This document shows positions 24,701 through 34,480 of a DNA stretch of 64,000 bases, one piece after another. The stretch's first letter is position 1; every line of letters starts with the position of its first letter. This DNA is from Phorcus lineatus (lineage: Eukaryota > Mollusca > Gastropoda > Trochida > Trochidae). The notes under the pieces were generated by a model that had not been told where the DNA came from, ran no database searches, and saw only the letters and a list, made by a program, of their open reading frames with translations. Both the position numbers and the translations under genes were made by a program. The stretch is from the NCBI GenBank assembly GCA_921293015.1, contig OV121092.1, positions 2,548,001 to 2,612,000 of the forward strand, given 5' to 3'.

Positions 24701-27700
24701 ATAAATAGATAGGTTCAATACACATAGAGAGAGTTTTTTATAAGAATATATTCAGTTATTTGTTTAATTTAGCAAAGTAAGGCAATTCATTACATATTGT
24801 TTCAACTTACAGTTTGTTTTCAAGACTCGCACGTACGGCTACCCAGGGGAAAACAAACAAAAGTGGACCACCTGCCAAACAGAAACATACATTATTATTA
24901 AGGAAAATTACCGTCACAGGCCTAATTAGATCATAAGTAATATATAAACTACTTCAGGAATTGAAATTATGCAAATTCAGTAAATAGATGATTTGAAAAC
25001 ACTTAATATTTCACGGACACCAGAATAATTACGCTTATAGTTTGCTTTATTTTATTTCATGAATTAGCTACAAACATTTCATATCACGGTTACTACGTTT
25101 ACCTACAATGATATGGTGAGGGCTTTTACAAGGAGAAGGAGGGAGTAATTACTTGAAGTTTATATTAATTGCGTACCTTTTATCAAATTTGTTTTGACAA
25201 GATGTATAAATGTTGTCCAACAACGCAAATGATTAAAATCAATAATTTTTACCTTGATATTCGGAAATTAAGATTCAAACATACATACATGTACACTTTA
25301 CCAACTAAATACTTCAGCTGTAAACTAAGGTCATCGTTACACGAATACACTCACCCCAACCTAAGAGTATATACCACCGGATAGTATTTTTCTCGGAGAA
25401 CACCGCTACTATTATAAGTGTATGTAGATAGAGACCCTCTACAAATATCCACATGTAGTTGGCTGCGAGGATGTAGTGAAAACATGAGAGAAGTAATCGA
25501 CACTCCCAGTGCTGTAACAGAATTTTAAAAAAATCACAATTCATATGCTGTGATGGACGCACGAAGGAGGGTTGGGAAGTTGAAATATATATATTTTTGA
25601 GACCCCAAAGTAAATAATTTTACATAAATGCACAACCACCCCACGCCCCCAACCCTTTCAAAATCTCTGCAACCTGATAATTATTAATCATAAAAACACT
25701 TTGAAATAAATATCAACCTACCGTACATGTATTTTTTCTCTGATAAAATTTCCTCCAATTTAATCAAATTTCGAAATCATTGTATTAACAAAGAAATCGC
25801 ACGACTAAGATAATTTATCAAAATTATATCACGTCTATGATGATGTGGGTTGTCTGATTTTTTTCTGTCCTGAATCCAGATTTGTATATGAATAAAATGT
25901 TTCATCTGTTTTGATACCGTACAACCAAGGTGTTTATGAAAATAAAGTATAGAAAAGCGATAGCTGTTGATAAAACAGTGCATTTAGAGTGCTTAAATGT
26001 AATAAACACTATCTGTAAAAATTTAGCTTATATTAGACGGTATAAAATGTTCTATATGACATTTGAGAGGCAACATAATTTCTTCTTTCCAAAACTTAAC
26101 AATTTATCAATTATTGATGAATATGAAATTTTCCCTTCCTCCTTGAGGTATTACTTTTTAACCTTGGATATTAATAGCACCTCCGCCTGTTACCTGAATG
26201 TCAGTCATTTTATTACCAGTTCCTGATTTTGACTCGAAAACACTCAACGTCAAATTGTTAGATTATAGAGCCGAAATGGTTCTTGACGCTGTTTGCATCC
26301 AGAAATGGCGAAACATTTAGATCGATTATAAGTTTATTTTTGATAAGGGCTCATGATAAATCATACAAAAAATTTACACATCGTGGCATAAGCTACACAA
26401 CCACGGTGTGAGGTGATTGGTGACCAATAATTGCTTGTTTATGGTGGGAGAGTTTCAGTGTTGACACAGCCGGGTTGCTGGTCTCTCAAGACGTAATTAA
26501 GATTAATAAAGGACAGTATGAAAGGTTCAAACACGGATCTATTCCTTTCTGGTGCACAAACATGCTCCATATTTTCCATGGAAATCAAGATTTATGAAAA
26601 TCTGTATAATTAATTTGTAATTTCATCGTATTTCATAACCTTGCTAAACTAATTTTACAATGCTATCAAATATTATATTCTTAGTTTTGAACTTCTTCCT
26701 CTACGTCAGATACCAAGTAAATGAATGCAGGTGTTTAAATTAAAAGCACTGTAGCACTTTTATGAAAATTTTATTTCTTTAAGGTTAATCTAATAAGTAT
26801 TAGTTTATGTAATTATTTTTTTTATATATAAAATCGACCGTTTCAAAGGATTTAAAGTTGATAAATATTGACTTTAGCGGGACTCGAACGTACTCTACCA
26901 GGGGCTGTCCTCTCCACGACGGTCTGAAAGCACCCGCCTTGCTCGCACGTTTTTTCACCAGTTTAGCGCAGACAAACCTAGTCATTAGCGGACCAACCAT
27001 ATCATCGAGTTTAAATTAACGACATCGGCGATTAAGGTCACCGAATAGTAAACGGGAATTACTTGCCCCTAGATACAGATACCGAAGGCTTTTGCCGCAG
27101 TCATTGTGTTTGGCTAGTTGAGATTGCTTCAAAACGTGCGAGAAAGGCGGGTGCTTTCAGACCGTTGTGGAGAGGACAGCCCCTGCTGGACTACGTTCTA
27201 ATCCCGTTCCAGTCAATATTTTAAAACATTAATTCCTCGGAACACTGTCGATTTTAATCAGACTGTTTATCCGCATTTCTTTGTTCAACTTGGTACATTT
27301 GCTTTTGTTAGTTTAAAACTTCATATTAATTGCACATATTTTCGTGTTAGTGAGATCTCTTTGTTTACCTAAAACAATGTGCTTTTGTTCCTTTAACATT
27401 TACACAATACTTTGGAAAGATACACACTTACATGGTATTTGACCATTTAACTTAACCTTAAAAAACTTCCAACTGCATCAATCAAAGCTTCAAGTGGAAA
27501 AATGAGCTACAGCACGTTTTCTCAGGATAAAACGGCTGACTCGCGAGGGAAAAAGTGTTACCAATTGCTAACCGCTTTTAAACAAGTAGTTATTGATGAG
27601 AGTACTTAAATATAGTTCGGTTGAGATAGGCTCTCCATTTTCCTCACTCGAACACTTTAAGGTGTTCACGCTCAAAACCGTTAAACGTTTTCGCTAGATA

Positions 27701-30700
27701 TGTACATGTACATAACACCTTATTTTAAAGACACCGAATAATCTGGATTAGAAATCAGACGTTTCACCCTCTGAATAAAATTTATTTTTCATAAACTGTT
27801 ATTTGTTGAGGAAAGTTTCAATGAATAAAACATCAACAACACAAAAATATGCGAAAGTGCCTCTAAGCATTCTCACCGTGACACCTTCCTTGAACTCGAG
27901 GATACCGTTGTGCTCTGTGACGTCACTAGGTAGTCCGAGTCCTTTCTTGAATAGATTGTCTCTAAGAATGGACACCGTAGATCTCAGCATGAAGGAAATG
28001 AAAAGGTTCAAATGCACGATGTTCCGAGGACAATGCAAGCGTCTGTTGGCAAAATATGATTGACATGTCAATGATTACAACATACGATTTGGGCATGAAA
28101 TGTGTGACTCATTTCAGTCTATTTTCTAAAAATAACATCCCCATAATTTTGAGACATAAATAGTTTGCATTTATTCTCGATCATCCTGCTATATCAGCGT
28201 AATTAAATCCACAGAGCTTTTACTACAGTTAATAATTATCGGGCAAAATGCCTCGTATCGCTTCAGATTTGTTTTTTATAATTAGTCCAATGAGTCTTTA
28301 TGAATGAATCCTGAAAATATCAAAAGTGACTTGTCATTCTTGATTGCCGCTATTGCTGGATGAGAGTTATTTCACATAAGGATAGGAGACTTTTAGACAG
28401 ATAGATTTTCGAAGCTCTCAAAGTGCTAAGATAGTCGTAAGCCGATGTTAAAGAGCCATTCATATTATTTACGTGTAGATATCACGTCCAATATACATGG
28501 ATACTAGTTTAAAAAAACCTAATAAGACTATCAACTCCTAACTGCCCTCCTGGCTGTTTTAGATAAATTCCAAAATTAAGTTTGACTATTTGACGCGCGC
28601 CACTGTCCGTTTTTCGATCATAATTGCGACATTCAACCTTCATATTGTCACTGTAAAAAAACAATAAGCTTTCAAATTTGTCTTTTTTGGTAACAGTCGA
28701 TACTTCACAATCAAATGACACCATTGATTAAGTTTGGCATATTTGACTCCAACAACTCACGGAGTGGCTCGTTAATGGATAATTCGTATGACAAACTTAC
28801 TGGTATGAGAACTTCGAAAAGCTAGGCGATACGTTTTGAAAGACAAATCACTTGACAAAGTATTGGTCCAAACCACCAACCTGGCACTGAATATTTTTGC
28901 TAATACTAAAACGTTACTGAATTTTACGTATTTTTATAATGAATGTTCTTGCTACAGTTTCTATACCTCCTGTTTATATCTTTAAACTCGTAATGATGAG
29001 ATGGTATACCTGAAGTACACAACGACGAAAACAGCAAACGCTAGAGACAGCAAACTGAAGCCATATCCAATGTTGTACATTAGTCGGATCCTTTGAAGAT
29101 GCTCCTGTAACGAAAACACACAGCTGTGAAATCTCATAATAAAGATACTTGTATGAAGTGATTAACTATTGCCTACAGAAATCAATTACACCATTTCGTG
29201 TCTTTCATCGAACCTAGAAATCAATTACACTATTTAGGATTTGAGATCCATTTTCAAGTAATTGGAAAAAATGTATTGGAGAGGAATGAGCAAAGAAAGG
29301 CTCACGGCGACAGTTGGGTCTAGACTAAATGGGCTATAGCAGTCAGTGTAGTTGGTCCACGTCTCATTGTAGACCGGGTTAATGTACCATTCCCCACTCT
29401 CAGTACACGTCCGGGATGCTCTTCCTACAACATGCACACGTACCTATATAATACAAAATAACTTCCGTTTGATAGTATTTTTGTTAACTTGATAATATGT
29501 AAAAACAAGCGAAACGAGTTTTATACCAAATTAATCATATGTTTTTGGATGGAAATAGTGTGAAATGTTCAAACGTTCTATTATTTGTATTACTTGTTCA
29601 TAGCAAAATTGTAGACAGTGTGCTGAACATTGCCACGCGTTGGATGCCATTGAGACGATGGTGATAACATTGGACGTCACGTCAACATACTATAGTGACG
29701 TCATATATGTAAAATTATTACGCTTGTTTAAATTGTATAATATTACACAGAAATATCACGAGTGAACAATATTGAGTCGTTCGACACATGATAGAAAAAT
29801 AAACATATGCAGTTCCATTTACCTTTGAAGAATGCCAAACAATTTACATAACAATAACTGTATATGTATGTGATCAAAAAGTTCACTTATAAGATTTGCC
29901 TACTTATAGCCGTTTAAGGGCTGAATCTGTTGAATGAACGTAAGGACAGATCTGTTGACAGTATCGTAAAACTAGAGTATTGATTTTTCCAACAAACTTC
30001 AAACAAGACCGAATTTAGTTGATCTTCAAGGGTCATTGATCGACATATTTAAACACATTTTGTAATCTACCATGCGATGAACTCTTACGTCTGACTGTCG
30101 TCTTACTTACCTTGTAGGTTAAAGCCATGTATGTACCGAGGACACGGCTGCTCCACGACCTCTCCCACTCTGGCAGGTGGCCAACACATCAGACGGTCCC
30201 ATGTCCGGTTACACTGCGGTCCTGCTAACAGACATTAGTACAATAGGTAATGCATGGTGATTCCAATCGTCATTTTAAGCCTTGTTATAGTGAAGTTAGT
30301 GTTAGTACATATACACAAATATTTTTGTTGGCTATTTGCAATAAACTGGTTTGAATGTATGCTACAATGTGTACAAAGAGTAAAGTAATCCTGCTGAAAA
30401 CATGTTATTGCTTAAATGTACAAAATGTGACGAAAATGTAACAAAGATGAGGTGATTTGGGGTTTAACAAGAGAACTTCACCCATATCACGGCTGCTATT
30501 ATTTTTGCAGGGAGAAATCCCGTAACATCATTGTTGGTATGCATTGCAGTCAAACCTGCGAGCGTTGGCTTGAGCTAGCGAACCATTGGTGGTACTGCGC
30601 AGAATTCAGTGTGGCATTGAATCCAAACTGTACTGTCTGCACGAGAACAGTTATGTACTGCAGACACAATTCCCTGGCAGGTTTCGAACCACGTAACACT

Positions 30701-31130
30701 TGCCTAGTTCAGTTCTTACATACGAAGAAGTATGTTTTAGCAATATAAGATGCACACTGATGACTCTTTGAAAATGTTACTGAATTATTGATTATTGTAA
30801 TATAATACTATAATATATATATATATATATATACTATAATTAATACTATACACCTTAAAAAGGTCAACTATACTAAACTGAACAGTGTTAATTAGGTGTA
30901 TTTATAAATATAATGGTATAAACAAATTATTGATGTTGTCTGTTTTTCCTTCAACGTTTGGTATATATTTCGGATGGCACTATAACAATTATCTAGGGAG
31001 AAGGTCTGCTTTCACATGAATTTGAATTACCTGAGATAGAGGACTGATCGTTCCGGATTTGTTGGAGACAGCTTAATCCAGCTAACTGAATTCGTCTTTT
31101 CTGCTGCTCCGGGCTGATTATAACACGGTT
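18425..31130 (-). CDS. Class B1 (secretin-family) GPCR, parathyroid-hormone-receptor-like; 12 exons, 5' end missing
   Basis: This is a peptide-hormone receptor of the plasma membrane that would couple to G proteins. Exons, in transcript order, are 31130-31031, 30221-30111, 29424-29306, 29104-29010, 28042-27877, 25511-25355, 24871-24811, 24542-24473, 23981-23884, 23285-23147, 18944-18903 and 18733-18425. All introns are GT-AG and every junction keeps phase, giving 488 residues to the TGA stop. The ectodomain has six cysteines with the [10 protein letters not shown] core. TM3 reads [11 protein letters not shown]4 GWGGPLLF, TM6 [16 protein letters not shown], and TM7 ends FFNGEV. TM6, the [11 protein letters not shown] loop and the [14 protein letters not shown] exon fit vertebrate PTH receptors better than calcitonin, PDF or glucagon receptors. 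The tail ends NSFV, a class I PDZ-type ligand. The signal peptide was not found. The family call is firm; the PTH-receptor subtype is likely but needs a tree. Confidence 0.9.
18903..18944 (-). CDS. GPCR exon: 42-nt TM7 microexon
   Basis: An exon of exactly 42 nt encodes [14 protein letters not shown], between TTTGCAG and GAG|GTAATT. A 42-nt exon coding this TM7 stretch is a long-conserved feature of class B receptor genes. About 4.2 kb of intron separates it from the TM6 exon. Confidence 0.96.
19734..22015. repeat. Inverted repeat bracketing the THAP ORF
   Basis: ATGTGACGTCATAGACAGG (19734 on) recurs in inverted orientation at 21992-22015. About 22 of 24 bases match, and a TGTTTGTAAACA / TGTTTACA motif lies just inside each arm. 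The left arm holds a perfect CRE-like palindrome, TGACGTCA, at 19737-19744, upstream of the THAP ORF. The arms could be worn transposon termini or duplicated promoter elements facing each other. Confidence 0.5.
19837..20259 (+). CDS. THAP-domain zinc-finger protein (140 aa)
   Basis: This is a probable DNA-binding protein. The C2CH module runs from [10 protein letters not shown] (C5, C10) to ICSDHF (C53, H56), with the conserved W33 and the FP at residues 23-24. The AVPTIF box at the domain end is degenerate (NAVRTVN). A strongly basic helix ([20 protein letters not shown]) follows. I chose the ATG at 19837 because THAP domains normally start at residue 1; an in-frame ATG at 19798 would add 13 residues. 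GAG|GTGAGA at 20250/20251 could be a splice donor, so this may be only the first exon of a longer gene. It lies antisense inside the GPCR intron between the TM6 and TM7 exons. It could be a host regulator or the DNA-binding part of a THAP-type transposase; I saw no transposase core downstream. Confidence 0.8.
   Translation: MPSSCVAANCTNKKSGDIQLHRFPKDPVQFANWTKFVSQKRAKWSPNDRSVICSDHFAEDCYDLSYDFKADFGLAPQRKRLVKNAVRTVNKQMKMLTCPLPVCPVRYDRKRREYFEKRERKRVRNLKERLIQNSIPGEVR
20260..23090. other. Part of the large GPCR intron downstream of the THAP ORF
   Basis: AT-rich, with a short TA run near 20495. A 93-codon minus-strand frame at 21416-21697 begins with a hydrophobic stretch ([11 protein letters not shown]) but has no recognisable domain. 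Nothing resembling a transposase catalytic core was found. Confidence 0.4.
23147..23285 (-). CDS. GPCR exon: TM6 and third extracellular loop
   Basis: This 139-nt exon encodes [19 protein letters not shown] and a loop ending [12 protein letters not shown]. It is the strongest evidence for a PTH-receptor-like identity, because [15 protein letters not shown] and the loop that follows are close to the vertebrate PTH receptors as I know them. The donor is CAG|GTAAAT. Confidence 0.96.
23410..23650 (+). repeat. Dispersed repeat R3, uninterrupted copy (GPCR intron)
   Basis: Contains ACTAAAATTTAGGCTATGAA, CATCCATTAT, ACCTAGACTGTATTAAAGGC and TACACAGTCATGAGGCAGGA. The same order occurs at 33.73 and 34.40 kb, split there by another repeat. 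Confidence 0.65.
23884..23981 (-). CDS. GPCR exon: TM5 and third intracellular loop
   Basis: This 98-nt exon encodes [20 protein letters not shown] and a basic loop [26 protein letters not shown] matches the F-x-x-N-I-x-R-V-L-x-T-K-L motif that ends TM5 and starts the G-protein-contacting loop in class B receptors. Confidence 0.94.
23992..24395 (+). repeat. Tandem duplication of about 199 bp in a GPCR intron
   Basis: Two adjacent units (23992-24190 and 24191-24395) share CTGGTCAATGTTTGGCACAT-type, TTATCAATTACA(A/T)AGATAA and AATAATCTATCATGTGAGGG blocks. They lie between the exons for TM5/loop 3 and extracellular loop 2. Confidence 0.85.
24473..24542 (-). CDS. GPCR exon: second extracellular loop and start of TM5
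   Basis: This 70-nt exon encodes [20 protein letters not shown] and three more residues. The CW pair in extracellular loop 2 pairs with the TM3 cysteine in this family. The K-G-P-I segment opens TM5. The donor is GTG|GTATGT. Confidence 0.92.
24811..24871 (-). CDS. GPCR exon: TM4
   Basis: This 61-nt exon encodes [19 protein letters not shown], with a split glycine codon at its start. The GWG-x-P and W-V-x-V-R-A pattern is typical of TM4. The donor is AAACT|GTAAGT. Confidence 0.92.
25355..25511 (-). CDS. GPCR exon: TM3 and start of TM4
   Basis: This 157-nt exon, acceptor TTACAG and donor TTGGG|GTGAGT, encodes [20 protein letters not shown], then [20 protein letters not shown] and the start of TM4 (ILLGWG). 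The cysteine at the top of TM3 is the expected disulfide partner of the second extracellular loop. EGLYLH is the class B TM3 signature. Confidence 0.97.
26824..27262. repeat. Foldback element: inverted repeat of about 175-bp arms
   Basis: The left arm (about 26824-27000) is the inverse of the right arm (about 27075-27262). In right-arm orientation both read AACGTGCGAG, GGCGGGTGCTTTCAGACCGT, TGGAGAGGACAGCCCCTG, ACGTTC-A-TCCCG, TCAATATTT and GTCGATTTTA. The left arm, on the minus strand, contains GTTCGAGTCCC, like a tRNA B box. It sits in the GPCR intron between the TM3 and TM2 exons. Confidence 0.85.
27877..28042 (-). CDS. GPCR exon: first intracellular loop, TM2 and first extracellular loop
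   Basis: This 166-nt exon, acceptor GCCAACAG and donor ACG|GTGAGA, encodes [20 protein letters not shown] and the extracellular loop after TM2. RLHC-x-RN-x-x-H-x-(N/H)LF is a hallmark of class B receptors. Confidence 0.95.
29010..29104 (-). CDS. GPCR exon: TM1
   Basis: This 95-nt exon encodes [20 protein letters not shown] and then [11 protein letters not shown]. It is the first membrane segment, with the family's Y-x-x-G-Y-x-x-S-L pattern. The acceptor is TTACAG and the donor TTCAG|GTATAC. It is phase 0 in and phase 2 out. Confidence 0.93.
29306..29424 (-). CDS. GPCR exon: end of hormone-receptor domain
   Basis: This 119-nt exon runs from TTGTAG to GCC|GTGAGC. It encodes [19 protein letters not shown] and NYTDCYSPF, giving the last two ectodomain cysteines and sequons NET and NYT. 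The WTNYTDC segment matches the W-x-N-Y-S/T-x-C signature that closes this domain in class B receptors. Confidence 0.93.
30111..30221 (-). CDS. GPCR exon: hormone-receptor domain core ([13 protein letters not shown])
   Basis: This 111-nt exon lies between TTAGCAG and ACAAG|GTAAGT. It encodes [20 protein letters not shown] and then [12 protein letters not shown], which carries three of the six conserved cysteines and the diagnostic Trp-Asp and Cys-Trp-Pro residues of the secretin-family ectodomain. It contains an N-glycosylation sequon, NRT. Confidence 0.95.
30451..30720 (-). mobile_element. tRNA-derived SINE S1, copy in a GPCR intron
   Basis: Shares with 56.1 kb the blocks GGGTTTAAC, TCACGGCTGCTA, TTGCAGGGAGAAA, AGCGAACCAT, GGTGGTACT and TCTGCACGAGAACAG. 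The tRNA-like head (GGTTTCGAACCACG region) is at the right end, so the element reads on the minus strand. The 98-codon frame over it is not a gene. Confidence 0.7.
30814..30835. repeat. AT microsatellite
   Basis: A short TA run next to a SINE copy. Confidence 0.7.
31031..31130 (-). CDS. GPCR exon: N-terminal helix of hormone-receptor domain
   Basis: The acceptor TTTCAG precedes codons for [20 protein letters not shown] and a cysteine-containing helix (SCLQQIRND). The donor is CTCAG|GTAATT. The exon is 100 nt, entering in phase 0 and leaving in phase 1. It supplies the first ectodomain cysteine. Confidence 0.85.
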
Positions 31131-31433
31131 CTGAAACATGTAAATGACCAAGGCTCATTCTGGTGAAAAAAATATTCAAAAACAATGTTTCTAATGAAGT
31201 TGAAATTTTCATGATGAATATGAGTATCATTTCGCGTTTCTCACAACGCATATCAAGATACGAAGACCAAGATACTTACTGCAGCTTTCAACATGGTTTC
31301 AGAGGCACAGGTAGGGGCAGAAATGCTTTATCCCCGGAGGTTGACACAGAAACTTGTTTATTCGTTATTTTACATGAACGCAAGATAAAATGTATAGGCT
31401 CCTGTCTGCTGTGCAACATGTTGGATATATTAC

Positions 31434-31501
31434 CTTGTTTCCACGATAGATCAACTCCAGCGTCTCCATCACGGTGTTCTAGGGAGGCCTCTATCACTCA
31501 T
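31434..31501 (-). CDS. Candidate 5' exon of the class B GPCR gene
   Basis: A strong acceptor (pyrimidine run then TTTGCACAG) is followed by 68 nt and a good donor (AACAAG|GTAATA). All three frames hold a stop near the 5' side, but an ATG at 31469-31467 opens METLELIYRGNK, which ends in phase 0 and joins the first sure receptor exon in frame. This would give a receptor of about 500 residues without a classical signal peptide, so it may instead be a 5' UTR exon or not an exon. A competing short reading is ATG at 31294-31292 (MLKAA), with donor GTAAGT right after 31280. Confidence 0.3.
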
Positions 31502-31509
31502 CTGTGCAA

Positions 31510-33720
31510 AGAAAAAAGTTCATGGTCTCTTATGGAATAAGATAGGCCATTGATAAAATTTGTTTTATATGGATATGGATTATTGTAAAGGATGCTAATG
31601 AGTCTTTGACTTTACTGTACTTCATGCCCCTATCGTTAGGTGCTAATAGCATGTCACTTCCTGTTTTCGGTCCCTCGTTAGACATTTTTATCTTTCAGTA
31701 AGGTAGTCAATACCTAGTTAAGAGAATACAAAACGTCTCACATCATTAATCAACACACATGAAACCACAAATTATATGTGTGTTAAGCCGGATGGTACAC
31801 AAACGCGTATGTTGAAAATACGCGCATAGAAGATGTAAATAGCTAAGATATGTGTTATTGACAATTATATCAAACTTCACAGATCATTCAAAGGCTGAAT
31901 ATATAAGACAGATTATCCAAACTCCTGTTTAAACGTGAAACTTCAAAACCAATGTATGTACATGCTTTTTCTGTTGTTACCCTGCAAATATTTACATGTC
32001 AAAATTATAAAACGGTTCATTTGGCATTCATCAACAGTGAAATCTACACATCTTGAAACATGTAATCAATAGCAAACATATAACACATCGTTGATAAAGT
32101 TAAAACCTTTATAGATATGACAAATTCAAACGAGTTCCTTGGAATCGCATCCTACGTATACACAACTCGAACTGATATAAAGTGCATAGCTATAAAACAA
32201 GCGCACATGAATAAAGATAGAATTAGTTGTGAAACATCAACACTTCACAGATTGTTCAAAATCTGCACATGTTACAACGTACACATATTCGTAGATGACA
32301 ACTTTTTTATTCTGAGAGTGCGTCGTTCCATACAGTCTTGAATCTTTGCCAAGTCTGAATGACATAAAGGATACTGTAATATATACAGATAAAAGAATTT
32401 GTATCTCAGATTAAAGAAGTTGTCATCAATGAATGTTTGTACTTAGTTTATCCCAACTTCTGAAATGCCACTCAAAGAAGCTGAATATTTAATACAGATT
32501 ATCAAAAATCCTCTTAAAGAGTGCGTTTGCCAAAAATTTTAAAAGAATTTTAATTAAACCGGTACAATTCATTATCATTAAAGTAAATATATCATTAATT
32601 CATTCATTCATTCAAACAGATTTTGAAGCTCTGAGAAGATTTGTATGCATTGCATCGACAACAGTCTCAGCCATCTAGAACGTCGTCTAGAAAGAGTGAC
32701 AGTACAATTGCAGAGAAATCAGGAAGTATAAGAAACCGAGTTGACTTCCTGCCAATTACTTTATCAAGATGTGATACCTTAATTATTATTGAGATATATT
32801 GGTTTCTGGATATCTGAAAACGTTCTTATTTAATTGCAAATAATCTTTCAGATTGCGGATTCATATTCAAAATAATTATTGAATGCAACTTAGCCATACG
32901 ACCGATCTTATGAGGCACCTGCCTGTATTTATTTGTAAAAAGCAAATAAATCACAAAATAACTTGTCTCATTGCAATCTTTGTCAAACGGGTTGCTAGAT
33001 ATTTCTAATTTATCATAATTACAATCTTCAAAATAAGTCACTACCTTCAAAGATTATTTTGTAATTCAGAATACATGCCTTTGATTCAGAGCTGGTTAGT
33101 TTTTTTCTATTTACAATAACGTAAATATCATTTGAATGTATTACATAAAGCAAATTAATTCACTTAAACCTGAACAACTGAAACATTATTGGATTACTTT
33201 TATTATGATTAAACTACATGTACTTTTTAATGTCAATGTATCGAGTCAAGAATCTTCCAGAAAAATGAATGCAATGCATTTCTTATCATACATGTACCAT
33301 GATTTTAGCGGTCTTTAAATGTCACCATAATACGTTGGTTGCAGCTTGCAGACAGATTCCCGTGATAAATAACGATGATATATAAATAAAGAAGAACACA
33401 TATAATAAAAAATATTATATAGTTAAATATAAATATCGATAGCCTTTAAAAATAAATATACTGAAAAAATATATCTTTATCAAACCTTATGCAAATGATA
33501 TTGTCAATATTCGACAGGATGGTTCCACGACGAACTCCGTTAACTAAACTTAAATGTTTAATAATACCAAAAATATAGTTTAATCAAAATACGACCCTGT
33601 TCACGACGCTCGTGCCTTGATAGAAGTATAGCGACCGCTTTCGCTCGGGAAATACTAATATTTAGGCACTCGTGGCGTAAACATTGTATGTCATCGACAC
33701 TCATATAACATCCTCTATTG
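31510..33720. other. Non-coding AT-rich stretch upstream of the first sure GPCR exon
   Basis: Possibly receptor 5' intron or promoter. No domain-bearing frame and no signal-peptide exon with a matching splice phase was recognised. Confidence 0.4.
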
Positions 33721-33724
33721 ATGC

Positions 33725-34480
33725 TGGGAACCTAGACTAAAATTTAGTCTATGAAAACTTTTAATAATTCACTGTTCCTTCCTCCATTATGTTTTATTTA
33801 CCTAGAACCTAGAGTGTTCATATTTGGTGACAGCTTTTATTTGGGGAACGACTAAGGCGCCAGTCGACTTTGGTGACCTTAACCTCATATTCCACGACAC
33901 TTTGAAAACTTTGTAATACATTTTTAACGCAATATCTCGTAAAGCTTAGCATCTAGAGTTTATATTTGGTGATGGCCTTCAATGGAGCAAGACTCAGACG
34001 CCAGTCGACATTGGTGACCTTGATCTCATTTGCAAGGTCACTACGACACTGTGTAATACATTGTTAACGCGATATCTCGTAAAGCTTAGCACCTACAGTT
34101 TTGATATTTGACGACAGCCTGCAACGGTGGATGACTCGGGCACCAGTGGACTTTGGAAACCTTGACCTCTTTTTCAAGGTTACCACGACACTGTCATCAC
34201 TTTGTAATAATTGTTAACACAATATCTCGTAAAGCTTAGCACCTAGAGTGTTCATATTTGGTGACAACCTTCAATCGAGGAAGACTCAGGTATCAAAAGA
34301 TAAATAATGTTAATTATACCAAATATCTTATAATGGCGGAGGACATTGCCATGTTAGTGGCAAACACTTGTTTCATGTGTATTCAGTCAATCTAGACTTG
34401 CTGAATGTGGACGTAGACTGTATAAAAGGCTCATTTGTATACACAGTCATGAAGCAGGACTATGGGAACTTAGCGGAACT
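33725..34480 (+). repeat. Composite: repeat R3 interrupted by repeat R4
   Basis: R3 flanks are 33729-33795 (CTAGACTAAAATTTAGTCTA) and 34395-34470 (GTAGACTGTATAAAAGGCTC, ACACAGTCATGAAGCAGGA). Between them lie about three R4 units of about 150 bp (ATATCTCGTAAAGCTTAGCA, CAGTCGACTTTGGTGACC). Compare the uninterrupted R3 at 23.4 kb. Confidence 0.7.

Noticed and set aside
26870..26925. tRNA-like 3' half with GTTCGAGTCCC
   Set aside because: Only a B-box-like part inside a foldback repeat; no cloverleaf.
30452..30748. 98-codon plus-strand frame
   Set aside because: It runs across a SINE S1 copy.
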